From: CAYUYV01 sp050331455
GTDB lineage: Bacteria > Pseudomonadota > Alphaproteobacteria > JAJFIK01
Direction: 5' to 3'
DNA length: 61,052 nt
NCBI GenBank assembly: GCA_050331455.1
Contig: JBHJGV010000033.1
Span: 1 to 61,052 of the forward strand
A program made the position numbers and the translations under genes. The notes beneath the pieces are model-generated. The model saw only the letters and a program-made list of their open reading frames with translations. It was not told the DNA's origin and searched no databases. This document shows positions 1 to 9,465 of this stretch, piece after piece. How positions within the stretch are numbered: position 1 is the first letter of the stretch; each line of letters starts with the position of its first letter.

Positions 1-192
1 CCGACGGGCTCGGCGCCGCGCGATTGCGCGAAAAAAACCCAAGCGGACGGACAAGCCGCGCTTGTTCGACCGCTTTCGGTGTCTCACTCTAAGGGTTGGT
101 TTGCCGCCCGGCGGCCAAGGAAACCGCGTCGCGGTCGGCAACGCCCGCGCCCGCCGGGCCGGCGACGTCGGCTGACGTTGAGAAAGGGCCGC

Positions 193-1515
193 ATGCACAT
201 CATCGATCGGCGCCTGAACCCGAAGTCGAAAAGCCTGGGCAACCGCCAGCGCTTCATTCGCCGGGCCAAGGCCGACATCCGCGAGGCCGTGCAGGACGCG
301 CTGAAAAAGCGCAAAGTGTCCGACGTCGAAGGCCAGGAGAAGATCCGCATCCGCGCCAAGTCGGTTCGCGAGCCGTCCTTCGGCCTCGGCTCGGAACAAG
401 GCCGACGCGAATTCGTGCTGCCCGGCAACGAAGAGTACCAGGTGGGCGACGTGATCCCGAAGCCGCCCCAGGGCGGCGGCGGGCGCGGGTCGGATGGCGC
501 TCCGGACGGCGAGGGCGACGACGACTTCACCTTCACCCTCACCAAGGAAGAGTTCCTCGAGGTGTTTTTCGAGGATCTCGCGCTGCCCAATCTGGTGAAG
601 CGCAAGCTGGCGAAACTGAAATCGCCGCACCCGGTCCGGGCCGGGTTCACCAGCGACGGACCGCCGGCGAAACTCGCCTACACGCGGACCATGCGGAATT
701 CTCTGGCGCGTCGGATCGCGCTGCGGCGGCCGAAGTCCGAGGAGATCAAGGCGCTCGAAGCCGCGCTGGCCGAGGCCGAGGCCGCCGGCGAGACCGAGCG
801 GGCGCTGCGGCTGCGGGTCGAGCTCGAGGCGCTCGAGCGGCGCCGGCGCCTGATCAGCTACATCGACCCGCTGGATCTGCGCTATCGCCGCTTCGAGCAG
901 CGCCCGCAGCCCACCACCCAAGCGGTGATGTTCTGTCTGATGGACGCGTCCGCGTCGATGACCGAGGGTCTGAAAGACCTCGCCAAGCGCTTCTTCATGC
1001 TGCTGCACCTGTTCCTCAAGCGTCGATATGATCGGCTGGATATCGTCTTTATCCGCCACACCCACGAAGCGCAGGAGGTGGACGAGGAGACCTTCTTTTA
1101 TGCCCGCCAATCCGGCGGCACCGTGGTCTCCACGGCCCTCCAGCAAATGCTCAAGGTGTGGGGCGAACGCTATGACCCGGCCGCCTGGAACGTCTATGCC
1201 GCCCAGGCCTCCGACGGCTACACCCAGTCTGGAGACGCGGCGCGCTGCGTGGATCTGCTGAATACGGATATCCTGCCCCAGGTGCGCCATTTCGCTTACA
1301 TCGAGATCCTGGATGAGCGCGAATTGGAGGTCTTTTCCGACGAGGAAACCGGTGCAGAACTGTGGCGGGCCTATCGGCAGGTGCACAACACCTGGCCCCA
1401 TTTCGCCATGAAACGGGTCGGCCGGCCCCAGGATGTATTCCCGGTGTTCCGGGAGCTGTTCACGCCCCGGAATAGGGCACAGGGCGCGGCGCGGGTCCGG
1501 GAGACGGCGCCATGA
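193..1515 (+). CDS. yeaH: YeaH/YhbH family stress protein (DUF444)
   Basis: DUF444 protein of the PrkA-YeaH-SpoVR stress module; the molecular role is not settled, but in enterobacteria it is co-expressed with the YeaG (PrkA) kinase under starvation. The 440-residue product begins MHIIDRRLNPKSKSLGNRQR, the usual family start. It has a Gly-rich basic region near residues 90-120 and a C-terminal von Willebrand A-like part with the metal-site signature DASAS at about residue 250. I chose the ATG at 193, preceded by AGAAAGG, over an upstream GTG at 79 because the extra 38 residues are Arg/Pro-rich and unlike the family. Its stop overlaps the spoVR start by four bases (ATGA). The first 192 bases hold no recognisable prkA end. 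Confidence 0.9.
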   Translation: MHIIDRRLNPKSKSLGNRQRFIRRAKADIREAVQDALKKRKVSDVEGQEKIRIRAKSVREPSFGLGSEQGRREFVLPGNEEYQVGDVIPKPPQGGGGRGSDGAPDGEGDDDFTFTLTKEEFLEVFFEDLALPNLVKRKLAKLKSPHPVRAGFTSDGPPAKLAYTRTMRNSLARRIALRRPKSEEIKALEAALAEAEAAGETERALRLRVELEALERRRRLISYIDPLDLRYRRFEQRPQPTTQAVMFCLMDASASMTEGLKDLAKRFFMLLHLFLKRRYDRLDIVFIRHTHEAQEVDEETFFYARQSGGTVVSTALQQMLKVWGERYDPAAWNVYAAQASDGYTQSGDAARCVDLLNTDILPQVRHFAYIEILDERELEVFSDEETGAELWRAYRQVHNTWPHFAMKRVGRPQDVFPVFRELFTPRNRAQGAARVRETAP

Positions 1516-3026
1516 GCGGGCTTTTGTTCACGGACAACGAATGGGATTTCGAGACTCTGAAACGGGTCTATGATGCCATTGAGGAGATCGGCATTGAGGA
1601 TCTCGGTCTCGATCTTTACCCGAACCAGATCGAGATCATCTCCGCCGAGCAGATGCTGGACGCTTATTCGTCCCACGGCATGCCGCTGATGTACCCGCAC
1701 TGGTCCTTCGGTAAGATCTTCGCCCGCGAGCAAACCCTTTATCAGAAGGGCTACACGGCGCTCGCCTATGAGATCGTGATCAATTCCAATCCGTGTATCA
1801 ATTTTCTGATGGAAGAGAACACCATGACCATGCAGACGCTGGTCATGGCCCATGCCGGGCTCGGCCACAACCACTTCTTCAAGAACAACTACCTGTTCCA
1901 GCAATGGACCGATGCCGAAGCCATTCTCGACTATCTGAATTTCGCGCGCCGCTACATTGCCATGTGCGAGGAGGAATTCGGGCTGGAGGCGGTCGAGGAC
2001 ATCGTGGACGCCGCCCACGCCCTGATGGACCAGGGGGTGTTCCGCTATTCCCGCCCGCCCCGCCTTTCGGATGAGGAGCGCCTGGAAAAGGTCCGCAGGC
2101 GTCTTGCCCATGACCGGGCCACCTTCAACGATCTGTGGCGCACCCTGCCCCAGCAGGACGGCGAAGGCCCGGACGCGGCCCTCGACCAAAGCACGGATGT
2201 GGCGGGCCTGTCCGATCTGGCGGCGGAGGACCGTCAGAAAATGCAGCTTCCGGAGGAGAACCTCCTTTACTTCCTGGAAAAGCACAGCCCCGTCCTGCGC
2301 CCCTGGCAGCGGGAAATCTTACGCATCGTGCGCAATGTGGCCCAGTATTTCTATCCCATGAAGCAGACCAAGATGATGAACGAGGGCTGCGCGACCTTCG
2401 TCCACCACTATGTTTTGTCCACGCTCTATGACCAGGGGCGGCTCGGCGAAGGCTCCATGCTGGAGTTTCTCCACTCCCACGCCCAGGTCGTTTTTCAGCC
2501 CGGCTTCGACGATCCGCGCTATCGGGGCTTTAATCCCTATGCGTTGGGCTTTGCCATGATGAGCGACATCCGCCGCCTGTGCGAGGACCCCACTGAGGAG
2601 GACCGGCATTGGTTCCCGGACATTGCCGGGTGTGGGGACTGGCGCGCCGTGCTACGCCACGCCTGGGCCAATTTCCGGGACGAAAGCTTCATCCTGCAAT
2701 ATCTCAGCCCACGGCTGATGCGGGAGCTGCGCTTGTTCGAATTGAGGGACGCGGATGATGCGCCCTATTATGAGGTCGCGGCGATCCACGACGAGCGCGG
2801 CTACACGGATGTCCGCGCGGCGCTCGCGTCCATGTATGATATCGGCCGGCTCGAACCCAACCTGCAGGTGGTGGAAGCCAATCTGCGCAGCGACCGGGTC
2901 CTGCGGCTGGAGCACACCCGCCACCGGGGCGTGCCGCTCACCCAGAAGGGCCTCGATCGCACTCTTGGCCATGTGCGCCGCCTGTGGGGCCACGGCGTGG
3001 ACCTGAAGGCCGTCGATCCCGTATGA
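1512..3026 (+). CDS. spoVR: SpoVR family protein (YcgB-like)
   Basis: SpoVR/YcgB family member, 504 residues, which is the usual length. In Bacillus SpoVR is needed for spore cortex formation; in Gram-negative bacteria the family accompanies PrkA and YeaH and is tied to stationary-phase stress, with unknown chemistry. The N-terminus (WDFETLKRVYDAIEEIGIEDLGLDLYPNQIEIISAEQM, split here only by recognition) and the stretch around residues 60-90 with MPLMYPHWSFGK are hallmarks. A conserved MNEGCATFVHHY segment lies near residue 290. It is translationally coupled to yeaH upstream and to a small membrane protein downstream, both by ATGA overlaps, so the three are one operon. Confidence 0.93.
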   Translation: MSGLLFTDNEWDFETLKRVYDAIEEIGIEDLGLDLYPNQIEIISAEQMLDAYSSHGMPLMYPHWSFGKIFAREQTLYQKGYTALAYEIVINSNPCINFLMEENTMTMQTLVMAHAGLGHNHFFKNNYLFQQWTDAEAILDYLNFARRYIAMCEEEFGLEAVEDIVDAAHALMDQGVFRYSRPPRLSDEERLEKVRRRLAHDRATFNDLWRTLPQQDGEGPDAALDQSTDVAGLSDLAAEDRQKMQLPEENLLYFLEKHSPVLRPWQREILRIVRNVAQYFYPMKQTKMMNEGCATFVHHYVLSTLYDQGRLGEGSMLEFLHSHAQVVFQPGFDDPRYRGFNPYALGFAMMSDIRRLCEDPTEEDRHWFPDIAGCGDWRAVLRHAWANFRDESFILQYLSPRLMRELRLFELRDADDAPYYEVAAIHDERGYTDVRAALASMYDIGRLEPNLQVVEANLRSDRVLRLEHTRHRGVPLTQKGLDRTLGHVRRLWGHGVDLKAVDPV

Positions 3027-3274
3027 CATCGGGTGGAACGCACGGTTTCGGCATCGGGAACGCCATGGGTTGGACGATGACACTGATCGGCCTGGGGGTC
3101 TGCACGGGCTTCGGGCTGCTCGCCTGGTGGCAGGCGGAGCGGGCGCCGGACCCAACCCGGGTGCGCCTGATCCCCTGGACCAGTCTGATGATCGCCTGCG
3201 TCGTCATCGGCCTGCTGTTTGCCGTGCATCTGGCCAATCTGGCCGGCTTCGAGACCGGGCAGCGCCGCTTCTGA
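3023..3274 (+). CDS. Small two-helix membrane protein coupled to SpoVR
   Basis: An 83-residue protein with two likely membrane segments, about residues 16-35 and 52-72, joined by a short charged loop containing ERAPDP. The ATG at 3023 overlaps the spoVR stop (ATGA), the same junction used between yeaH and spoVR, which is the reason to accept this start over an in-frame upstream ATG at 2984 inside spoVR. I recognise no family. Position suggests it anchors or modulates the YeaH/SpoVR stress proteins at the membrane, but that is inference. Confidence 0.65.
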   Translation: MTSGGTHGFGIGNAMGWTMTLIGLGVCTGFGLLAWWQAERAPDPTRVRLIPWTSLMIACVVIGLLFAVHLANLAGFETGQRRF

Positions 3275-3438
3275 CCGCCGTCGTCGCCCGGTCCTCGGCC
3301 CGTCCATCCATTTTTTCCTTCCCCTCTTGGCGCAGACAGCGTCTCTCCTAATTCCAATACCGCTTTGGGTCCTGCGACACTGGGAGCAAACCCACCCACC
3401 ACCCTTGTGTTAGGGCCGCATCGCATCGGGAGATCGTC

Positions 3439-4605
3439 GTGGACATCAGTCAAGAGGGGCCCGCCCGCTCGAACGAGGGCTATGAGCGCGGCCCGGTGCG
3501 GGGCCGGCGGCCGCGACTGGCATGGCTTCTGTCGGTCGTTGCCGTGCTGGTGGTCATCATCGGCCTGGCCGCGATCAAGACCATGCAGGTCATGGCCGCC
3601 ATCGCCTATGGCGAAAGTTTCCCTGAACCGGCTGAGGCGGTGATCGAAGCCGTCGCGACCACCCGGCCCATTGCGCCCACGGCAACCGCCATCGGCGCCC
3701 TTCAGGCCAAGAACATCGTGGAATTGAGGGTGGAGCGGGCCGGCGTCATTCGCGCGGTCAATTTTCAGTCGGGAGACGCGGTGGAGGCCGAAGCCTTGCT
3801 CGTCCAGATCGACGTGGCCGAGGAAGAAGCGGATCTCAAGGCCGCAGAAGTTGAAGCCCGCCGCGCCCGAAACGAGGCTTCCCGCCAGCGCAAACTGTTC
3901 CGCGAGGGTACGGGCACGGAAAGTCGCCTCCAGAGTGCCGAAGCCGAGGCTGCGATCGCCCTGGCCCGGGTCGAGACCTTGAAAACCGCCATCGACCGCA
4001 AGACCATCCGCGCGCCCTTCGCCGGACGGGTGGGCATCACCGATCTGAAACCCGGCCAATATGTCTCTGAAGGCGACCTCGTGACCCGCATTGTCGGGCT
4101 CGACCCGGACATGTATGTGGATTTCGCCCTGCCCCAGGCCGCCGCCCTGGCCTTCGACGAGCGGGATCCCGTGACCGTCCAGATCGGCACCCTGACCGTC
4201 AGCGCCCGGGTCAGCGCCCGGGAGCCGGCCATCGATGCGGGCTCCCGCAGCCTGTCCTTCCGGGCCGTCATCGCCGGTCTGGGGGGCCGCGCACCGGCCG
4301 GCAGCCTCGTGACCGTTTCCGTGCCCATTGGCCCTCCGGCGGACCGGGTGGTCATTCCCCGGACAGCCCTGATGCGCACGCCCTATGGCGACACGGTCTT
4401 CGTGCTCCAGGAGGTCGACGGCCAGACCCGCGCCAAGGCGGTGATCGTCCAGGCCGGGTCCGTGATCGGGTCCGACGAGGTCGTGATCCGCTCAGGGCTT
4501 GAGGCCGGCGCCCGCATCGCCGCCGACGGGGTCTTCAAGCTCCGTGACGGTGCCCTGGTGAGGCCTGTGGCGCGGGATGGCGCCCAAGCGGAGGCCCGGC
4601 CATGA
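3439..4605 (+). CDS. RND efflux periplasmic adaptor (HlyD/MFP family)
   Basis: Membrane fusion protein that links an RND pump in the inner membrane to an outer-membrane channel. The 388-residue product has an N-terminal membrane anchor (about residues 30-52), a biotinyl-lipoyl-like half domain around residue 85, an Ala/Glu/Arg-rich coiled coil at about residues 125-180, and the family segment TIRAPFAGRVGI near residue 193, followed by beta-barrel and C-terminal domains. The start is GTG at 3439, preceded by GGGAG. The stop overlaps the pump gene by ATGA. No outer-membrane TolC-like gene follows, so the channel must be encoded elsewhere. Substrate cannot be read from the sequence. Confidence 0.9.
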   Translation: MDISQEGPARSNEGYERGPVRGRRPRLAWLLSVVAVLVVIIGLAAIKTMQVMAAIAYGESFPEPAEAVIEAVATTRPIAPTATAIGALQAKNIVELRVERAGVIRAVNFQSGDAVEAEALLVQIDVAEEEADLKAAEVEARRARNEASRQRKLFREGTGTESRLQSAEAEAAIALARVETLKTAIDRKTIRAPFAGRVGITDLKPGQYVSEGDLVTRIVGLDPDMYVDFALPQAAALAFDERDPVTVQIGTLTVSARVSAREPAIDAGSRSLSFRAVIAGLGGRAPAGSLVTVSVPIGPPADRVVIPRTALMRTPYGDTVFVLQEVDGQTRAKAVIVQAGSVIGSDEVVIRSGLEAGARIAADGVFKLRDGALVRPVARDGAQAEARP

Positions 4606-7600
4606 GCGGCTCCCAAGGCGACCATCAAGGCACGGCGGAAGGCGCCGGGCACGCCTTGCGGCGCTCCCCCGTCGATGTGTTCGTGCGCCGTCCGGTTCTG
4701 GCCGGTGTCCTTAGCTTTTTTATCTTGCTCCTGGGTGTGCGGGCGGCGTTCGAGCTGTCCGTACAGCAATTTCCCCAGATCGACGCCTCCAGTCTCATCA
4801 TTACAACGAGCTTCGTGGGCGCGTCCGCCGCGGATGTGAAAGGCTTTGTCACAGAGCCGATCGAGCGGGCCGTGTCCGCCGTGCCGGACATCGACTATGT
4901 GGACAGCCAGACCACGGCCGGCGTGTCCACAGTTACCGTCTGGCTGCAATATGACGCCGATGCGGCCCGGAGCCTGGCCCAGGTCTCCGCCCAGCTCGAC
5001 GCCATCGCGTCCGACCTGCCGGAGGAGGCCGAGCCGCCCGCCATTGAAATCCAGCGGGCCGACCGTCCGCAGGCGACATTTTACGTGGCCGTGACCTCGA
5101 AACAGAGAACCCGCGCGGAGATCTCCGAATATCTGGCCCGGGAGGTGCAACCGGCCCTGTCCTCGCTGCCTGGCGTCCAGCGTATCGGCCTTGAGGGCGC
5201 GCGCCCCCCGGCCATGCGGGTGTGGCTCGACCCGGTGAAGCTCGCCGGTTTCAGGATCAGCGCCAACGACATTCGCGCGGCCCTCACCCGGAACAATCTC
5301 GTTGCGCCCATCGGGTCCGCCGAGAATCAGGCCATCGAGACGGATCTGCGGGCCGACACCGTTCTCCAGCGGCCGGAGGATTTCGAGCGCATTGTGCTGA
5401 GGCGCGAGGACGGGGCAACCGTGCGCCTTGCCGATGTCGCCCGGGTGGAACTGGGCTCGGAAGAAGGCGATCTCGACGTGCGCCTGGATACCGAGGAAGC
5501 GGTCTATCTTTCGGTGTGGCCGGCCGTGGGCGCAAACGAACTCGACATTGCCGACGCCCTTTATGTCGCCCTGGACGAGGCGCGGGCCGTGGTTCCCGAC
5601 GACATCAAGATCGAGATGGCTTATGACGGCACGCTTTACACGCGGGATGCGCTGACCGAGATCGCCATCACCCTGGCCGAGACCATCCTGATCGTGAGCA
5701 TCGTGGTGGTTTTGTTCCTGGGCTCCATCCGAACCGCCTTCGTGCCCCTGGTGGCCATTCCGATTTCCCTGCTCGGCGCCGTGGCGGCCATGTGGGCTAT
5801 GGGCTTTTCCCTCAATGTGCTGACCATCCTGGCCATTGTGCTCGCCGTCGGTCTGGTGGTGGACGATGCTATTGTGGTGGTGGAGAACACGGCGCGGCAT
5901 ATTCGCGAGGGCAGGCCCAATGGGGAGGCCGCCCTGTTGACTGTGCGCCAACTGTTTTTTCCGATCATTTCCATGACCGTCACCCTGGCCGCCGTCTATG
6001 CGCCCATCGGATTCCTTGGCGGGCTGACGGGGGCGCTGTTCAAGGAATTCGCCTTTACCCTGGCCATTGCCGTGATGGTCTCGGGCGTGGTGGCGCTGAC
6101 CCTGTCGCCGGCCATGAGCGCGGCCCTCGCTTCGGGGCGGGACCAAGGCTTTGTCGCCCGCCTCGCCATGGACATGTTCGAGCGGATCCGGCGGATGTAC
6201 GAGCCCGTGCTCGACGGGGCCCTCGCCTATCGGGGGCCGGTGCTGTTCTTTGCCGTGGCGACCATCGCGATTTCGCCGCTGCTCTATCTTTTCTCCCTGA
6301 AAGAACTGGCGCCGGTGGAAGATCAGGGCTCGATCAATGTGGTGCTGCAATCGGCACCCGATGCCTCCCTCGACTATACCGTGGCCTACGCCAATGAGAC
6401 CGTGGAGCGGCTCTTGACCACGGACGGGGCCGATTATGTCTGGTCCGTGCGCACGCCCTCGGGCGGCTTCGGCGGCCTCGAACTCGTGCCCTGGAAGGAA
6501 CGCAGCGTGACGGCGCCGGATCTTCTGCAGCCGGTGTTTTTCGCCCTCGGCGAACAGCCGGGCATTCGGGTCTTTCCCATCCTGCCTTCGGCCCTGCCCA
6601 ATGCAGGCAATTTCGATGTGGAGATGGTCGTCCTGTCCACGGCGCCGCCGGAGCGGATGCTGCCCTATGCCGAGGCCCTGGTGGGCGCGGCGCTGGACAG
6701 CGGCAGCTTCATCTTCGTGGACACGGACCTGAAGATCGACCGGGGCGCGACGCGCCTGGAGCTGGACCGGGACCGGATCGCCGATCTCGGCATGACGGCG
6801 GCGGATGTATCCGACCAGCTCGGCGTGTTCCTGTCCGGCGCCCATGTCAGCCGGTTCGATTATCAGGGCCGGTCCTACAAGGTCATCCCTCAGCTTGAGG
6901 ACGATCTGCGCCTGTCGCCCGCGACCCTCGATCTGATCCAGATTCAGACGCCGTCGGGAGCGCTGCTTCCGCTCTCCTCCATGGCGCGGCTGGTGGACGA
7001 GACGGTGCCCCGGGCCCTCGGCCGCTTCCAGCAGCTCAACGCCTTCCGGGTATTCGGCGGTCTGGTGCCGGGCACCACCAAGGAGACGGGCCTTGCGATC
7101 CTGGAAGAGGCGGCGGCGGACCGTCTACCTGCGACCTACGACATCGATTATGCGGGCGAATCCCGCCAGATCCGCAGCGAGGGTGAGACCCTGGCCGGCG
7201 TTCTGGGCATTTCCATCGTGGCGGTCTATCTGCTGCTTGCGGCCCAGTTCCAGAGTTTCCGGGATCCGCTGGTCGTGCTGCTGGGCTCCGTGCCGCTCGC
7301 CCTGTCGGGTGCGCTGATCTTCACCTTCACGGATTTCACAACCATCAACATTTTCACTCAGATCGGCCTCATCACCCTGGTGGGCCTCGTGGCGAAAAAC
7401 GGCATCCTCATCGTGGAGTTCGCGAACGACCTTCAGGAGAGGGGCCGCACGCGCTTCGAAGCCGCGCGAGAGGCCGCCATCGTCCGCTTGCGCCCCGTCC
7501 TGATGACCACCATCGCCACGGTGGTCGGCCACCTGCCCCTGATCCTGGTTTCAGGGCCCGGGGCCGGCGCCCGAAACTCCATCGGCTTTGTCCTGGTCGG

Positions 7601-7697
7601 TGGCATGATCATCGGTACCCTCTTCACGCTGATTGCTGCCCCGGTCCTGTATTCCCTGTTTGCCAGCCAGAAACACGCGGTGCATGAACAGTTATAA
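4602..7697 (+). CDS. RND family efflux transporter, inner-membrane pump
   Basis: Proton-driven multidrug-type RND pump of 1031 residues, the standard length. After a 25-residue polar leader comes VFVRRPVLAGVLSFFILLLG (first helix). The proton-relay aspartates are in TM4 (VGLVVDDAIVVVEN, about residue 420), and the late motif LVGLVAKNGILIVEFAND lies near residue 935. This places it in the HAE1 (MexB/AcrB-like) group, exporting hydrophobic or amphipathic compounds instead of metals. It is translationally coupled to the adaptor upstream. A specific drug substrate is not predictable. The stop is followed within 90 bases by a convergent gene. Confidence 0.93.
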   Translation: MSGSQGDHQGTAEGAGHALRRSPVDVFVRRPVLAGVLSFFILLLGVRAAFELSVQQFPQIDASSLIITTSFVGASAADVKGFVTEPIERAVSAVPDIDYVDSQTTAGVSTVTVWLQYDADAARSLAQVSAQLDAIASDLPEEAEPPAIEIQRADRPQATFYVAVTSKQRTRAEISEYLAREVQPALSSLPGVQRIGLEGARPPAMRVWLDPVKLAGFRISANDIRAALTRNNLVAPIGSAENQAIETDLRADTVLQRPEDFERIVLRREDGATVRLADVARVELGSEEGDLDVRLDTEEAVYLSVWPAVGANELDIADALYVALDEARAVVPDDIKIEMAYDGTLYTRDALTEIAITLAETILIVSIVVVLFLGSIRTAFVPLVAIPISLLGAVAAMWAMGFSLNVLTILAIVLAVGLVVDDAIVVVENTARHIREGRPNGEAALLTVRQLFFPIISMTVTLAAVYAPIGFLGGLTGALFKEFAFTLAIAVMVSGVVALTLSPAMSAALASGRDQGFVARLAMDMFERIRRMYEPVLDGALAYRGPVLFFAVATIAISPLLYLFSLKELAPVEDQGSINVVLQSAPDASLDYTVAYANETVERLLTTDGADYVWSVRTPSGGFGGLELVPWKERSVTAPDLLQPVFFALGEQPGIRVFPILPSALPNAGNFDVEMVVLSTAPPERMLPYAEALVGAALDSGSFIFVDTDLKIDRGATRLELDRDRIADLGMTAADVSDQLGVFLSGAHVSRFDYQGRSYKVIPQLEDDLRLSPATLDLIQIQTPSGALLPLSSMARLVDETVPRALGRFQQLNAFRVFGGLVPGTTKETGLAILEEAAADRLPATYDIDYAGESRQIRSEGETLAGVLGISIVAVYLLLAAQFQSFRDPLVVLLGSVPLALSGALIFTFTDFTTINIFTQIGLITLVGLVAKNGILIVEFANDLQERGRTRFEAAREAAIVRLRPVLMTTIATVVGHLPLILVSGPGAGARNSIGFVLVGGMIIGTLFTLIAAPVLYSLFASQKHAVHEQL

Positions 7698-7787
7698 ACG
7701 GAAAGCGGGCCAACCGCTTCGCGGTGGTCATGGCAATGGATCTCCAGCCATTTCTCGAAAGCGGATCGGGTCGGTCGCTGCCTGGTT

Positions 7788-9338
7788 TTAGCCTCCTCCT
7801 CCCGGGCCACTTTGGCGGTAACGGTCGCGCCAGTTCTGGATTTCCCGGAGGAACCGCTTGATGACGGCGTTGGTGGTTTCCTCCAGGCGCAGCCGGTGGA
7901 ATTCCATCCAGGTGTCCTCGTCGATGGTCTGACGCAGCAGGGTGCCGGCGCTGGTGATGCATCGCAGATAAACCCAGAAGGTCACGGCAAAGAAGGCCAG
8001 ATTGGTCACGGGCATGGTCAGGACCCGATCCTGCAGATCCCCGTTCAACAGCAGCATACTGACGAGCAGTGCCACCAAAAACGCCACCGGAATGAAAAAC
8101 ATATAGTAGCTCGTGTTGCGCACCACCTGGTAGAACATGCTGCGCAGGTACCACTCCACGAAAAAACAACGCCACGCTATCCAGTGCATGTTCATGAACC
8201 AGATGCCGGACATGTCCCTTTGGTCGCCGTCCGACTCCATGGCCCCGACACCGCCGATCGTGTCGCGCAGTGAGGCGTCCGCCTCCCGGAAACGGTTGTT
8301 CAGATGCGCAAGATAGGCCCGCACATAGGCATCGAGCTCCCGTCCGTTGTTGCGCTGGGCATAGCGGTAGCCGAGGCTGTACATGATCCAGGTCAGGAAC
8401 AACGACACCAGAGTGGTGCCCGTCACGATGAGGGTGTGTGTAAGGTCAAGGGTGTAGAAGGTCTGGCCCATGAGCCCCAAGGGCAGGCGCCAGGACTCAT
8501 TTTCGATACCGAACAGCTGGATCAGGTCGAAACAATAGATGATGATCAGCACATTGACGGCGAGAATCAGGGACAGAATACTGGCCAGCATGCGGGTGTT
8601 GTCATTGATCGTCTTCCGCATACTGTTGATCACGTGATAGTAGACGTCGTCGGGCCCCTCCTCCAGGGGCTCCGGCACGTCCTCCGGGGCCTCCGATGCC
8701 CCCTCGCCCTCGTCATCCAGGGGACGGGAGGCGCGCACGCCCTCATCGCCCCGGAACAGCCGGATGATCAGGCTGGAATGCACGTCCTCGTAAAGGTGCT
8801 CGTGAAGCGGCAGCATGTCGAAATCGCCGGTTTCCGGATTGCGCACCAGCCGCTCGTTCCCGGTCAGCACCTCCGTCACCGGCAGATTGTAGTGGAACAC
8901 CCGGTTTGATTTTTCCGCATCGATCCGCGCCAACTCCGCTGTGTACTGATCGCTACTCGGAATGCTCGAGGCCGTCGGGCGCAGCCAGCTGAAAAACAGC
9001 TCATTATGTTGGGTCAGTTGAACGCTGCGCCGCTTGGCGATGCGGGCCAGCGTCTGGTCTGTGATGGTCTGGGATTTGAAGAGCCGCGCGAGGGCCGCGA
9101 ACAGGGTCGGCCCCCGGGGCGCGTCGAGGGCCGCTGTGACCTTCAGCCCGGCCATGGTTCGCAACGCACGAATGAACTTGCGTATGGTCGCCCGGTAGAG
9201 CGCGCGGAAAAAGCTCAGCACGTAACTGACCGGATTGCGCCGCGTCAGCAGCAGCAGCGAGGTCAGGACAGCGACCACCACCAGAATGACGAAATTGATG
9301 ACATGGGCCTCCTCAAGGCCCAGCATGTCCGCAACCAT
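7788..9338 (-). CDS. Membrane protein of unrecognised family, five predicted helices
   Basis: A 516-residue protein I do not recognise. One helix lies at about residues 14-34, followed by a basic juxtamembrane stretch and a roughly 220-residue soluble region with an acidic linker (about 205-230, rich in Asp/Glu/Pro). Four further helices lie near residues 262-285, 300-325, 418-440 and 455-478, and the C-terminal tail of about 45 residues is charged and helical. Aromatic clusters (WYLRSMFYQ, SYYMFFIP) flank the fourth helix. Coding character is convincing: third-position G+C bias is normal and no competing frame makes sense. It stands alone, convergent with the RND operon and downstream of putA, separated from it by a hairpin. 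Confidence 0.75.
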   Translation of the reverse strand: MVADMLGLEEAHVINFVILVVVAVLTSLLLLTRRNPVSYVLSFFRALYRATIRKFIRALRTMAGLKVTAALDAPRGPTLFAALARLFKSQTITDQTLARIAKRRSVQLTQHNELFFSWLRPTASSIPSSDQYTAELARIDAEKSNRVFHYNLPVTEVLTGNERLVRNPETGDFDMLPLHEHLYEDVHSSLIIRLFRGDEGVRASRPLDDEGEGASEAPEDVPEPLEEGPDDVYYHVINSMRKTINDNTRMLASILSLILAVNVLIIIYCFDLIQLFGIENESWRLPLGLMGQTFYTLDLTHTLIVTGTTLVSLFLTWIMYSLGYRYAQRNNGRELDAYVRAYLAHLNNRFREADASLRDTIGGVGAMESDGDQRDMSGIWFMNMHWIAWRCFFVEWYLRSMFYQVVRNTSYYMFFIPVAFLVALLVSMLLLNGDLQDRVLTMPVTNLAFFAVTFWVYLRCITSAGTLLRQTIDEDTWMEFHRLRLEETTNAVIKRFLREIQNWRDRYRQSGPGGGG

Positions 9339-9376
9339 CCCCGCTCCTTCCGTCCCCCCGAGGGACCAACACGCAA

Positions 9377-9407
9377 GGGTGCCCGGCCGTTTCCCGGCCC
9401 GGCACCC
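9377..9407. terminator. Strong hairpin between putA and the next gene
   Basis: A G+C-rich inverted repeat: GGGTGCC-type left arm from 9377 and its complement ending at 9407 with a TTTC loop, about 13 paired bases allowing one offset. It lies 59 bases after the putA stop on the minus strand and 39 bases before the start of the membrane-protein gene. No T-run follows, so it is a candidate intrinsic or Rho-assisted terminator for putA, not a classical one. Confidence 0.45.
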
Positions 9408-9465
9408 GCTAAACCTGCACAGTGTGGTGGAAGCGTCCCAGAAAGACAGGCCGCGCGCAACCGGC

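Noticed and set aside
1..192. End of a PrkA kinase gene at the left edge
   Set aside because: All three forward frames were read; none resembles a PrkA C-terminus, so it is not claimed.
4383..6845. 820-codon open frame on the minus strand, rich in His, Gly and Arg
   Set aside because: Lies entirely antisense to the RND adaptor and pump genes. Composition is that of a reversed high-G+C gene and no family is seen.
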